Below are positions 52,750 through 61,561 of a stretch of DNA of 64,000 bases, piece by piece. Position 1 is the first letter of the stretch. Each line of letters opens with the position of its first letter. Source of the stretch: Parvibaculum sp963696585 (GTDB lineage Bacteria; Pseudomonadota; Alphaproteobacteria; Parvibaculales; Parvibaculaceae). The position numbers and the translations under genes were made by a program. The stretch is from assembly GCA_963696585.1 (NCBI GenBank), contig CAVOKW010000039.1, positions 30,835 to 94,834 of the forward strand. Reading direction: 5' to 3'. Below the pieces are notes generated by a model. The model searched no databases. It saw nothing but the letters and a program-made list of their open reading frames with translations, and was not told where the DNA came from.

Positions 52750-53627
52750 ATGGACGTTGGGATGGCTTCCGTCCTTGCTGATTATGTCGCCATTCGCTGC
52801 AAACCAACAACGCAATATGAGTATCGGCGTTCGGTGGAGTTGTTCATCAATCCCAGGATCGGCACGCGCAAGGCCAGCGACATCGAGCGCAAGGACATCG
52901 CCGAACTTCATCAGGGCCTACGCGAAACGCCCTATCAGGCAAACCGGACGCTCGGGTGCTGTCCAAGATGTTCAACCTCGCCGAGGTCTGGGGGCTGCGG
53001 CCCGATCACTCCAACCCCTGCCTGCATGTGAAGAAATATTCAGAGCAGAAGCGCGAGCGGTTCCTTTCGCCGGAGGAATACGTCGCCCTTGGCAAAACCC
53101 TGAACGAGATCGAAGCCGAGGGATCGGAAACCAGATCGGCGATCAATGCCGTGCGCCTGCTGATGCTCACCGGCTGCCGCTTGGGCGAGATCATGACGCT
53201 GAAATGGGACTACGTGGACATGCGCGCCCGCGAGTTCCGGCTGCCCGATTCCAAGACTGGCGCGAAGATCGTGCATTTTGGCGACGCGGTCGCAAAGATG
53301 CTCAAGAAGATCGAGCGGATCGATGGCAATCCCTGGGTCATCACCGGCAAGCTCGAAGGTGCCCGTCTGACCGACCTGCAACATCCATGGCGACGCATCC
53401 GGGCGCGAGCAGGACTGCCCGACCTGCGCATCCATGATTTGCGCCATTCCTATGCCAGCGGCGCACTGGCGCTGGGTGAAGGCCTGCCAATGATCGGCAA
53501 ACTGCTTGGCCACACCCAAGTGCAGACTACCGCCCGCTACGCCCATCTCGCCAACGATCCGGTCAAAGCCGCCGCTGGCAAGGTCTCCGACGCCATCGGC
53601 AAGGCACTCATGAGCGCGGGGGCATAG
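52750..53627 (+). pseudogene. P4-like tyrosine integrase, N-terminally truncated and frameshifted
   Basis: Site-specific recombinase. Two frames together give the core-binding and catalytic parts: PTTQYEYRRSVELFI and RETPYQANRTL in the first, then, after a one-base deletion at about 52951-52956, LSKMFNLAEVWGLRPDHSNP onward. Catalytic residues remain: Arg in LTGCRLGEIM, His-Arg in IHDLRHSYAS, His in LLGHTQVQTT and Tyr in ARYAHL. The N-terminal arm-binding domain (about 100 residues) is missing. If the deletion is real the gene is dead; restored, it would still lack arm binding. Confidence 0.85.
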
Positions 53628-53645
53628 CCCCCACGGCTATCTAAG

Positions 53646-53735
53646 GCATAAACATATAGCCATACTTTATATTTTTATGAAATTGTGAAACATGCTTCTT
53701 GACTCCGCTCCAAAAAAAGCATAAATATATAGCAT
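53646..53735 (+). promoter_or_regulatory. Duplicated operator-like repeats in the abiEi promoter
   Basis: GCATAAACATATAGCCAT (53646-53663) and GCATAAATATATAGCAT (53719-53735) are direct near-copies flanking an AT-rich stretch; the second runs into the abiEi start codon. AbiEi antitoxins are known to repress their own operon by binding repeats in the promoter, so these are strong candidates for its binding sites. Confidence 0.65.
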
Positions 53736-54456
53736 GGCTTTAGATAGATACGGACTTCTGAAACAGGTTTTGACGCGCGCCCGACCGGGTCAGCCGCTGA
53801 CGGCGGCTTGGCTTGCCGAACAGGGCGTCTCGGCGCAGTTGGCCTATCATTATGTTCAAGCCGGTTGGCTCACGCGGCTTGGGCATGGCTGGTTCCTGCG
53901 TACCGGAGATGAGCCGGAATTACGGCTTTCGCTGGCAGCCCTGCCCGGCGCATTTCATGGCGCCTTCCATGTTGGGGGCAAAACGGCGCTCGCCTGGCAT
54001 GGCTACCAACATAACCTCGCCCATAGGCCGGATACGGAACTTTTCACAGAAAGCCCGTTGCGCCTGCCAGACTGGATGCAGGCTCGTTTCTCACTCACCG
54101 TGCGGCGGCGGCATCTCTTTGACAATCCGAACCTCGGTATAGCCCCCTGGCACGACCTGCCCGCCCTGCGCGTTGCCGAGCCGGAGCGCGCCGTTCTGGA
54201 AATGCTGTGGGGCGTTCCGCAGCATCAATCCGAGGAAGACGCCGCCCATCTCGTCGAAAGCCTCTTCGGCCTCCGCGCCCCACTGATACAGCCGTTGCTG
54301 GAATCCTGTCGCAGCGTCAAGGCGGTGCGGCTTTTCCTGGCGCTGGCCGGACGGGCCACCCTGCCCGTTCTGGATGAACTCGATCTCACCCACGTCCACA
54401 CAGGATCGGCAACGCCATACGTGCGACGCCATGCGTCCGGCACGATAAGGATATGA
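53734..54456 (+). CDS. abiEi: Type IV antitoxin AbiEi
   Basis: 240-residue AbiEi-family antitoxin and repressor. An N-terminal winged-helix domain (AAWLAEQGVSAQLAYHYVQA, GWLTRLGHGWFLR) precedes the AbiEi central domain (HVGGKTALAWHGYQH) and C-terminal domain. It overlaps the toxin gene by 4 bases, as in known AbiE operons, and neutralises the toxin without forming a stable complex with it in studied systems. Likely autoregulated through the promoter repeats. Confidence 0.9.
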   Translation: MALDRYGLLKQVLTRARPGQPLTAAWLAEQGVSAQLAYHYVQAGWLTRLGHGWFLRTGDEPELRLSLAALPGAFHGAFHVGGKTALAWHGYQHNLAHRPDTELFTESPLRLPDWMQARFSLTVRRRHLFDNPNLGIAPWHDLPALRVAEPERAVLEMLWGVPQHQSEEDAAHLVESLFGLRAPLIQPLLESCRSVKAVRLFLALAGRATLPVLDELDLTHVHTGSATPYVRRHASGTIRI

Positions 54457-55376
54457 ACATGGACCAACGCTATCGAGAGACCGTGCAGCTACTGCTCGAT
54501 GTCGCACCCTTCATCTTTCGAGGCACGGAATTCGCAATGAAGGGTGGCACCGCCATCAATCTCTTTCACCGCGACATGCCCCGACTCTCGGTCGATATCG
54601 ACGTGGTCTATGTCCGCGCCAATCAGCCGCGTGAGGAGGCGCTGAACGCCATATCCGAAGCGCTGAACAGGGCGGCAACCGATCTGGAACAGCGCGGCTT
54701 TTCCGTCCGGCGGCAGGCGGCAACCGGCATGGGCGATATCAAGCTTTTCGTGCGCCGGGGCCTTCCAGAGGTCAAAATCGAAGTCAACCCGGTCGGGCGT
54801 GGCACGCTTCACCCCGTGCGCCCGGCCGAGCTCTGCGCGCTGGCAGCAGACGAATTCAAACGCGCTCTCAAACTGCCGATCCTGGCACCCGCGGAACTCT
54901 ATGGCGGCAAGCTGGTCGCCGCGATGGACCGCCAGCATCCGCGCGATTGGTTCGATTGCCTGCTGCTGCGGCAGAATGAGGGGCTGACCGCTGAAGTACG
55001 CCAAGCGTTCGTCGCTTATGTCGCCGGCCACAATCGCCCCATCAACGAAATCCTGACGCCAAACCCGCAACCGCTTGAGACCACCTATCGCAATGATTTC
55101 GTTGGCATGACGCGAGACGACGTCAGCCTTGAGATGTTGGAAGAAACAAGGGACTGGCTGTTCAGGGAGTTGCCGGTAAGCCTGACGAGGGATGAGCGGG
55201 ATTTCCTTCTCAGCCTGAAAGCGGGCGAACCCGACTGGCAATTGCTGCCATTTCCCGCCCTCAAGGACATGCCCGCGGTGAAATGGAAGCTCCAGAATAT
55301 TCGCAAACTCAAACAATCCAACCCGCGCAAACATGCCACGCTCTTGGCAACACTGGAGGAAAAGTTGCGACGGTGA
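54453..55376 (+). CDS. abiEii: Type IV toxin AbiEii (nucleotidyltransferase)
   Basis: 307 residues of the AbiEii/MenA-type nucleotidyltransferase family, phage-abortive-infection toxins that act on nucleic-acid or tRNA substrates. The NTase motif is intact: MKGGTAINLF followed by LSVDIDVVYV with its paired Asp residues. KIEVNP and the later ELYGGKLVAAMDRQHPRDWFD (read as shorter motifs ELYGGKL and RHPRD-like) fit the family. Coupled to abiEi. Intact pair, so probably active and able to stabilise the island. Confidence 0.9.
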   Translation: MNMDQRYRETVQLLLDVAPFIFRGTEFAMKGGTAINLFHRDMPRLSVDIDVVYVRANQPREEALNAISEALNRAATDLEQRGFSVRRQAATGMGDIKLFVRRGLPEVKIEVNPVGRGTLHPVRPAELCALAADEFKRALKLPILAPAELYGGKLVAAMDRQHPRDWFDCLLLRQNEGLTAEVRQAFVAYVAGHNRPINEILTPNPQPLETTYRNDFVGMTRDDVSLEMLEETRDWLFRELPVSLTRDERDFLLSLKAGEPDWQLLPFPALKDMPAVKWKLQNIRKLKQSNPRKHATLLATLEEKLRR

Positions 55377-55464
55377 GGATAGCGCGTGCCAAGCGCCCAC
55401 ACTTCGCCATAAAAGCGATCAGGAAGACAGGCATGCCGAAAGAAAATCCAGTTGTGCACGCGTC

Positions 55465-55632
55465 TCAGGCTGCGCCAATTCGGGTATTTCCGACGAGGAA
55501 ACGGAAGGCCGGAGCGTTATTGCCGTCGCGGTCATCGTTCAGGACAAGGCGGATCTTTGCGTCAATCGTGAGGGTGCGGATGGAGCCTGTCCAGCCAACG
55601 CTATTGGACAATGTGAAAGTGCCAATTTGCAT
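55465..55632 (-). pseudogene. DUF736-family protein, C-terminally truncated
   Basis: Begins MQIGTFTLSNSVGWTGSI and continues RTLTIDAKIRLVLN and NAPAFRFLVGNTRIGAA, matching the first half of DUF736 proteins, which accompany conjugation and maintenance genes on alphaproteobacterial plasmids and integrative elements. It stops after 55 residues with a TGA where the family has a Trp; the sequence beyond no longer resembles DUF736. AGGAGGGA precedes the ATG at 55632. Confidence 0.7.
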
Positions 55633-55711
55633 GGGTCATCCCTCCTGATCGGGTGAACCAGTGGCAGCGCGGGTCGATGCGAGGGCTACATCGCCCCCTG
55701 GTAAAGCTCGT

Positions 55712-56154
55712 TGTGCCTGCCTTGCCCTTCTCCACCCGCCCGCGCAACCCACGATGGGTCTTGGCGGCGAGGTCTTTGAGGACAGCGCATTCATCGTGCC
55801 CTTGAGGCCGACATGCAGCTCGGAGATTTCGCCCTCGGCCAGCGTGACGATTTTGACACCGGCAAATTTCAGGTGTTTGAACAGGATCGCTACATCGGCC
55901 TGATCGCGACTAACGCGATCGAGCGCCTCCGCCAACACGATCTCGAACTTACCGGCGGTCGCATCCTGCAACAGCGCCTGAATGCCCGGACGCAAGGTGA
56001 CGCTGGCGCCGGAAATGGCGGCGTCCTTATAGGTGCCCGCCACCTTCCATTTTTCCCGCGCCGCCTGATCGCGGCAGATGCGGAACTGATCGTCGATGGA
56101 GGACGTGCTTTGCATATCGGAGGAATAGCGGGCGTAGATTGCGATGCGGGCCAT
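55712..56154 (-). pseudogene. Serine recombinase (resolvase/invertase family), truncated and frameshifted
   Basis: N-terminal catalytic domain of a large serine recombinase: ARIAIYARYSSDMQ with the nucleophile Ser, TYKDAAISGAS, ALDRVSRDQADV and LHVGLKGTMNAL. After this a base is missing (between 55780 and 55781); one base restored, the expected LKDLAAKTHRGLRGRVEKGKAG can be read. The remaining few hundred residues (recombinase and zinc-ribbon domains) are absent. Confidence 0.85.
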
Positions 56155-56184
56155 GGGGTTTTTCCTTTCTCTTAAAACCAGGTT

Positions 56185-56388
56185 TTACCCCTCCGGAGTC
56201 TGCCCCTCTTCCTCTGACACGACAGGCCGATTATCATTGGCTGCCCGTTGCTGTCGCCTCTCCCAAGCCCTGAAATGCTCGCGGGCAATGTGGCGACCGA
56301 CGGCACGGGCAATGCTGCGCAAATGCTGCTCAGCCTCTTCCTTCCCGGCGCCATTGTCATTGGCCGCCACTTTTTCTTTTTGTGTCAT
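56185..56388 (-). CDS. Small island-associated hypothetical protein
   Basis: 67 residues from an ATG at 56388 (GGAAGCGG upstream), beginning MTQKEKVAANDNGAGKEEAE. Contains two ANDN motifs, common in small proteins of alphaproteobacterial mobile elements, and a helical Arg-rich centre (RAVGRHIAREHFRAWERR). Just upstream of the recombinase remnant on the same strand, possibly its former operon partner. Function unknown. Confidence 0.6.
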   Translation of the reverse strand: MTQKEKVAANDNGAGKEEAEQHLRSIARAVGRHIAREHFRAWERRQQRAANDNRPVVSEEEGQTPEG

Positions 56389-56541
56389 GGGCAAACCGCT
56401 TCCAGTAAAGTAATCCACTGGAATAGAATCGCCCAAAACCGCCAAAACTCTCATACCCCTTATGTACGCTCAATTGACGTTTATGTTCTATGATCGGCAG
56501 GCGACCCCGTTGACTTTCTTGTGTTATGTTCGCGTCATCAG

Positions 56542-56556
56542 TCACTCCCACTCGAT
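56542..56556 (+). repeat. Right attachment-site copy within the guaA 3' end
   Basis: TCACTCCCACTCGAT; on the minus strand ATCGAGTGGGAGTGA, encoding the last residues IEWE and stop of GuaA. Identical to 43605-43619. Confidence 0.82.
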
Positions 56557-58089
56557 CGTGCCGGGTGGCTTGGACGTGATGTCATAGACGACGCGGTTGA
56601 TGCCGCGGACTTCGTTGATGATGCGCGTTGAGACATGCGCCAGAAAGTCGTGGGCGAAGGGATAATAATCCGCCGTCATGCCGTCGGTTGAGGTGACGGC
56701 GCGAAGCGCACAGACATATTCATAGGTGCGTTCGTCACCCATGACACCGACGGTGCGCACGGGCAAGAGGACCGCGAAGGCCTGCCAGATGTCGTCATAC
56801 AATCCGGCATGGCGGATTTCTTCGAGATAGATCGTGTCGGCCTTGCGCAGGATGTCGAGCTTCTCGCCCGTGATCTCGCCCGGCAGGCGGATGGCAAGGC
56901 CCGGCCCCGGAAAGGGATGACGCCCGACAAAGGCTTCGGGCAGTCCGAGTTCGCGGCCAAGCACGCGGACTTCATCCTTGAAGAGTTCGCGTAATGGCTC
57001 GACGAGCTTCATGTTCATGCGCTCTGGCAGACCGCCGACATTGTGGTGGCTTTTAATCGTGACGCTTGGCCCGCCAATGAAGGAAACGCTTTCGATCACA
57101 TCCGGGTAGAGCGTGCCTTGGGCGAGAAAATCCGCGCCGCCGATATTGCGGGCTTCTTCCTCGAACACATCGATGAAGGTGGCGCCAATGATCTTGCGCT
57201 TGCGCTCAGGATCGCTGACGCCATTGAGCTTGCCGAGGAACAGTTCACGCGCATCGCGGTGAACGAGCGGAATGTTGTAGTGATGGCGGAAGAGATCGAC
57301 GACCTGTTCGGACTCGCCCGCACGCATCATGCCGGTATCGACAAAGACGCATTGCAGTTGCGCGCCAATCGCTTCATGCAGAAGCACGGCGACGACGGAA
57401 GAATCGACACCACCCGAGAGACCGCAAATGACGCGACCGGTGCCGACCTGCGCACGGATTTTGGCGATTTCCGTTTCGCGGAAAGCGGCCATGGTCCAGT
57501 CGCCACTGCAACCGGCGATCTTGTGCGTGAAATTGTAGAGCAGTTGCGCGCCACGCGGCGTATGCGCGACTTCGGGATGGAACTGCACGCCATAGAAGTG
57601 ACGCGTCTCGTCGGCAATTGCCGCAAAGGGTGCATTGCGGCTGACGGCGATGGTCTTGAAGCCCGGCGGGATCGCATTGACGCGGTCGCCATGGCTCATC
57701 CAGACCGGCTCATGCTCGCCCTTTTTCAGCATGCCATCGAAAAGCAGCGAGTCTTCGACCACTTCAATCGAGGCGCGGCCAAACTCGCGCTCGTCGGCGC
57801 CTTCGACGCTGCCGCCGAGCTGGGCGCACATGGTCTGTTCGCCATAGCAAATGCCGAGTACGGGCAGGCCGCAGGTGAAAACCCATTCGGGTGCGCGTGG
57901 CGTGCCGATGCCTGTGACGCTGGCTGGACCACCCGAAAGAATGATCGCCCTGGGATTGAAGCTCTCGCGAATGCCATCCGCCTTGTTGAAGGGGATGATT
58001 TCGCAATAGACACCGCTTTCGCGCACACGGCGTGCGATGAGTTGCGTGACCTGGCTGCCAAAATCAATAATCAGAATACGGTCCGTCAT
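56542..58089 (-). CDS. guaA: GMP synthase (glutamine-hydrolysing)
   Basis: Converts XMP to GMP. 515 residues: class I glutamine amidotransferase domain (nucleophile Cys in PVLGICYGEQTM, His-Glu in FHPEVAHT), ATP pyrophosphatase domain with PP-loop GLSGGVDSSV, and the C-terminal dimerisation domain ending KPPGTIEWE. Its 3' end serves as the island's attachment site and is intact. guaB lies about 2 kb upstream on the same strand. Confidence 0.97.
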   Translation of the reverse strand: MTDRILIIDFGSQVTQLIARRVRESGVYCEIIPFNKADGIRESFNPRAIILSGGPASVTGIGTPRAPEWVFTCGLPVLGICYGEQTMCAQLGGSVEGADEREFGRASIEVVEDSLLFDGMLKKGEHEPVWMSHGDRVNAIPPGFKTIAVSRNAPFAAIADETRHFYGVQFHPEVAHTPRGAQLLYNFTHKIAGCSGDWTMAAFRETEIAKIRAQVGTGRVICGLSGGVDSSVVAVLLHEAIGAQLQCVFVDTGMMRAGESEQVVDLFRHHYNIPLVHRDARELFLGKLNGVSDPERKRKIIGATFIDVFEEEARNIGGADFLAQGTLYPDVIESVSFIGGPSVTIKSHHNVGGLPERMNMKLVEPLRELFKDEVRVLGRELGLPEAFVGRHPFPGPGLAIRLPGEITGEKLDILRKADTIYLEEIRHAGLYDDIWQAFAVLLPVRTVGVMGDERTYEYVCALRAVTSTDGMTADYYPFAHDFLAHVSTRIINEVRGINRVVYDITSKPPGTIEWE

Positions 58090-58107
58090 TATCGTCCTTT
58101 GGATCTT

Positions 58108-58581
58108 CTATGGCGCCCTGGCAGAAGGTGTTGCGGGAGAGGATGTTGAGAGAGCCGATTGCAGCGCGGTCGTTTCGCCGCATGTCGGGCAGAGGGTCTG
58201 AAGGCGACGGAGCCTGTCGGCGGCAGCATCGCGATTGCCAAGTCCGATCTCGATAAGACCGAGATGCCCGAGCGCCAGAATGTTGACCGGATCGACCGTC
58301 AGCGCGCTCGCATAATATTTGCGGGCGAGCGAGGTGTTGCCCTTGATCTCGTGCAAATGACCGAGCGCGGCGATGGCATCGGCATTGGCGGGATTGGCGA
58401 CCATGGCCTCTTCCAGATAGCGCTGCGCCTTGGCAAAATCCTTGCGCCCGATTTCGGCCAGCCCCTTCTCTGTCAATTTGACGGAGACCTGCGCCAGTTC
58501 CGGTGCCGCCTGCGCCGCGCCAGGCTGGAGCGCGAAGACCAGGAGAAGACAGAAAAACAGATGGCTGAAGGCTTTGCCCAT
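58108..58581 (-). CDS. Secreted TPR protein
   Basis: About 157 residues from the ATG at 58581, which begins a clear signal peptide (GKAFSHLFFCLLLVFAL, cleaved near AQA); an upstream in-frame start would bury it. Three TPR-like repeats (YLEEAMVANPANADAIAALG, KYYASALTVDPVNILALGHL, DAAADRLRRLQTLCPTCGE) suggest a periplasmic protein-interaction role. The CPTCG near the C-terminus is a possible disulfide or metal site. Partner unknown. Confidence 0.75.
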   Translation of the reverse strand: MGKAFSHLFFCLLLVFALQPGAAQAAPELAQVSVKLTEKGLAEIGRKDFAKAQRYLEEAMVANPANADAIAALGHLHEIKGNTSLARKYYASALTVDPVNILALGHLGLIEIGLGNRDAAADRLRRLQTLCPTCGETTALQSALSTSSPATPSARAP

Positions 58582-58658
58582 GGAAAAAAGCCCGGTTTGG
58601 GGGGATGACGCGATGGACCATCCTCGCTGATTTTCGTCAAGCCTGCTGACCTTTTTGC

Positions 58659-59960
58659 TCATTTTCCGCTGGCCCTTTGCAGGATGGCGATGAAAAACCC
58701 GTCCGTGCCCGATCGCGCCGGCGTGAGGCGCAGGGCAAAGCCTTTTGGCGCCTTGGGCTGGGCCACGCCCTCGGGCCAGAAGTCGTGCCAGTCACGCGGG
58801 GCGAAATCGGCATGCGCCGTCAGAAAGTCGGCCAGAGGCGCGTCATTTTCCGAGGGCAGCAGTGAGCAGGTGATGTAAACAAGGCGGCCACCGGGCTTGA
58901 CCAGCGGCGCGGCGCGGGCCAGCACCTCGGCCTGCGCAGCATGATAGGTTGCCAGTATTTCCGGCGTCAGCCGCCAGCGGGCGTCCGGGCTGCGACGCCA
59001 GGCGCCCGTGCCGCTGCAAGGCGCATCAACGACAACGCAATCCATGCGGCCATTCAATTCCGTCAGCGAGGGGTCAGGCGCGCCCGCCACCAGCGGCGCA
59101 AGCGGACGCGTCTGCACATTGCGCGCCCCTGCCCGCTGGGCGCGTGGCATGAGCTTGTCGAGACGCCGGGCATCAAGATCGCAGGCATATATCTGGCCGC
59201 GATTGTTCATGGTGGCAGCCAGCGCCAAGGTTTTGCCGCCGCCGCCCGCGCAGAGATCAAGCACTTGCTCGCCGGGCTTCACCCCGGATACGAGGCAGGC
59301 AAGTTGCGAGCCTTCGTCCTGCACCTCGATCAGGCCTTCACGATAGGCATTGAGAGCGGGCAGATTGGCCCTGGCCTGCAAACGCAATCCCTGCGGCGCG
59401 AGGGGCGTCGGCGCGACGCTGACGCCTTCCTGCGCGAGCATGGCAATGGCTTCGGCGCGCGTTGCTCTCAGCGCATTGACGCGCAGATCGGTTGGCGCGC
59501 GCTCCAGCAGGGCTGCCATTTCGATTTCGAGGCGATCACCAAAGGCGGCAATGAGTTCTTCTTCAAGCCAGGCTGGATAATTGCAGCGGATACGCGCCGG
59601 TGAGTCGGGACCGGGACGCGAGGCGACAGAAAGACTTAGCGCCTCCGCCTCACTCAAAGGTTGTGGCGCATGATTGTCGCCGGAGCAGAGGGCGGCCAGT
59701 TCATCCAATGGTTTAGCATCGAGAAGATGGGACGCGGCGAGCGCCAACAGACGCGGCGTATCGCCATTGACGGCGAAACCAAGTTCGGCGCGATGGCGCA
59801 GCACGGCATAGACCAGCTCGCTGATGGCGGCACGGTCTTTCGATCCGGCATAGCGATTGGCGCGCGACCAGCCGTCGAAAATCCGGTCAGCCGGGTGCCG
59901 CGTACGTTCAATGTCGGCGAGGATATCTATGGACGCCTGAAGGCGCGCTCCGGGCGTCAT
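58659..59960 (-). CDS. RsmB/NOP-family rRNA cytosine-5 methyltransferase
   Basis: SAM-dependent m5C methyltransferase, 433 residues. An N-terminal NusB-like domain (about residues 1-140) and a C-terminal catalytic domain with LDLCAGGGGKTLAL, the Cys of VVDAPCSGTGAWRR and the second catalytic Cys in YITCSLLPSEND. Could be RsmB (16S C967) or a related enzyme; the family is sure, the site is not. It lies a few bases after guaB. Confidence 0.88.
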   Translation of the reverse strand: MTPGARLQASIDILADIERTRHPADRIFDGWSRANRYAGSKDRAAISELVYAVLRHRAELGFAVNGDTPRLLALAASHLLDAKPLDELAALCSGDNHAPQPLSEAEALSLSVASRPGPDSPARIRCNYPAWLEEELIAAFGDRLEIEMAALLERAPTDLRVNALRATRAEAIAMLAQEGVSVAPTPLAPQGLRLQARANLPALNAYREGLIEVQDEGSQLACLVSGVKPGEQVLDLCAGGGGKTLALAATMNNRGQIYACDLDARRLDKLMPRAQRAGARNVQTRPLAPLVAGAPDPSLTELNGRMDCVVVDAPCSGTGAWRRSPDARWRLTPEILATYHAAQAEVLARAAPLVKPGGRLVYITCSLLPSENDAPLADFLTAHADFAPRDWHDFWPEGVAQPKAPKGFALRLTPARSGTDGFFIAILQRASGK

Positions 59961-59966
59961 GAGAAA

Positions 59967-61427
59967 TCAGCCACCGCTTCCCGGGTAATTGGGCGCTTCG
60001 CGCGTGATGGTGACGTCATGCACATGGCTTTCGCGCAAGGACGCGCCCGAGATGCGAACGAACTCGGCCTTGGCTTGAAACTCGGCAATGGTGGCACAGC
60101 CCGTATAGCCCATGGCGGCGCGAAGACCGCCGACGAGCTGATGGATGACATTGCTGACCGGACCCTTGTAAGGGACTTGTCCTTCAATGCCTTCGGGCAC
60201 GAGCTTGAGCGAATCCTTCACGTCCTGCTGGAAGTAGCGATCAGCCGAGCCAACGGCCATGGCGCCGACAGAGCCCATGCCGCGATAGGATTTGTAGGAG
60301 CGGCCCTGAAACAGGAAGACTTCGCCGGGGCTTTCTTCCGTGCCCGCAAAAAGCGAACCGAGCATGACGCATTCGGCGCCAGCGGCAATCGCCTTGGCAA
60401 GGTCACCCGAATATTTGATGCCGCCATCGCCGATGACAGGCACGTCGGCTTTGCGCGCCATTTCGACGGCATCCATGATGGCGGTGAGCTGGGGCACGCC
60501 AACGCCTGCGACGATGCGCGTGGTGCAGATGGAGCCGGGACCGATACCGACCTTGATGGCGTCCACACCCGCATCGATCAGCGATTGGGCGCCGCTCGCG
60601 GTTGCCACATTGCCGGCAATGACCTGCGTCGTGTTGGAGAGCTTCTTGATGCGCTGGACGGCCTCGGCAACGCGGCTCGAATGGCCATGCGCCGTATCAA
60701 CAACGATGACGTCGGCCCCTGCATCAATCAGCGCCTGCGACCGGTCAAAGCCTTCATCGCCGACGGTGGTGGCGGCCGCAACGCGCAGGCGGCCCTGCTC
60801 GTCCTTGGCGGCATTCGGATGGAGTTGCGCCTTTTCGATGTCATTGACCGTGATGAGGCCAACGCAGCGATAATCGCTATCGACAACAATCAGCTTTTCA
60901 ATGCGGTGCGAATGCAGCAGGCGCTTGGCTTCCGACTGGCTGACATTTTCCGTCACGGTGACGAGCTTGTCTTTCGTCATCAGATTGCGGACGGGCTCGG
61001 CCATATTGCTGGCAAAGCGCACGTCGCGATTGGTCAGGATGCCGACAAGCTTGCCGCCCTCGGCGACAACCGGGAAACCGGTGATGCCATGGCGCTGCAT
61101 GAGGGAGAGCGCATCGGCGAGTGTTGCATCCGGCCCGATGGTCACGGGATTGACGACCATGCCGGATTCAAACTTCTTGACCTGACGGACCTGCTCGGCC
61201 TGCTGGTCGGGCGTCATGTTGCGATGGAGAACGCCGATGCCGCCAGCCTGGGCCATGGCAATCGCCAGGCGGGCTTCGGTGACCGTGTCCATGGCGGCAG
61301 AGAGAATGGGGATGCCGAGGCTGATGCTGCGCGTCAGTCTTGTGCGCGTGTTGGCCTGACTTGGCAATATGGAGGAAGCGGCAGGCAGAAGAAGAACATC
61401 GTCAAACGTCAATGCTTCACGGATCAT
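59967..61427 (-). CDS. guaB: IMP dehydrogenase
   Basis: NAD-dependent first step of GMP synthesis. The ATG at 61427 is chosen, with GGAGG about 9 bases upstream. Residues about 100-210 are a pair of CBS domains (GITGFPVVAEGGKLVG, RIEKLIVVDSDYRC) inserted in the TIM barrel. The active-site Cys is in IGPGSICTTRIV; the flap YRGMGSVGAM is conserved. About 486 residues. Confidence 0.97.
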   Translation of the reverse strand: MIREALTFDDVLLLPAASSILPSQANTRTRLTRSISLGIPILSAAMDTVTEARLAIAMAQAGGIGVLHRNMTPDQQAEQVRQVKKFESGMVVNPVTIGPDATLADALSLMQRHGITGFPVVAEGGKLVGILTNRDVRFASNMAEPVRNLMTKDKLVTVTENVSQSEAKRLLHSHRIEKLIVVDSDYRCVGLITVNDIEKAQLHPNAAKDEQGRLRVAAATTVGDEGFDRSQALIDAGADVIVVDTAHGHSSRVAEAVQRIKKLSNTTQVIAGNVATASGAQSLIDAGVDAIKVGIGPGSICTTRIVAGVGVPQLTAIMDAVEMARKADVPVIGDGGIKYSGDLAKAIAAGAECVMLGSLFAGTEESPGEVFLFQGRSYKSYRGMGSVGAMAVGSADRYFQQDVKDSLKLVPEGIEGQVPYKGPVSNVIHQLVGGLRAAMGYTGCATIAEFQAKAEFVRISGASLRESHVHDVTITREAPNYPGSGG

Positions 61428-61561
61428 CTTGCCAACCTCCATGCCCGGCCCAAACGCAACTCACAGGGACTCAGGGCTTGCCTGCTCATATGTTGGCGCT
61501 GGCTTTTAACACCGAAGGCCGGGATTGCAAAGACGTTATTGCATTGCGTTAAAAACCGGCT

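Larger units (their letters stand above)
43605..56541. mobile_element. Genomic island integrated in the 3' end of guaA
   Basis: About 12.9 kb bounded by a 15-bp direct repeat (43605-43619 and 56542-56556). The right copy is the last four codons and stop of guaA, so the island leaves guaA intact and its removal would place the guaA end next to the asd terminator. The 3' end of guaA is a known integration site for tyrosine-recombinase islands. Content fits: broken integrase, serine recombinase, IS and ParB remnants, AbiE toxin-antitoxin, DUF736 remnant, and a catabolic cassette. With the integrase truncated and frameshifted the island is probably immobile without help. Confidence 0.82.

Noticed and set aside
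56357..56551. A 64-codon minus-strand frame crossing the right attachment site
   Set aside because: It overlaps the better-supported small ORF in another frame and lacks a ribosome site or similarity.
57043..58149. A 368-codon plus-strand open frame over guaA
   Set aside because: Antisense to guaA; no domain or ribosome site.
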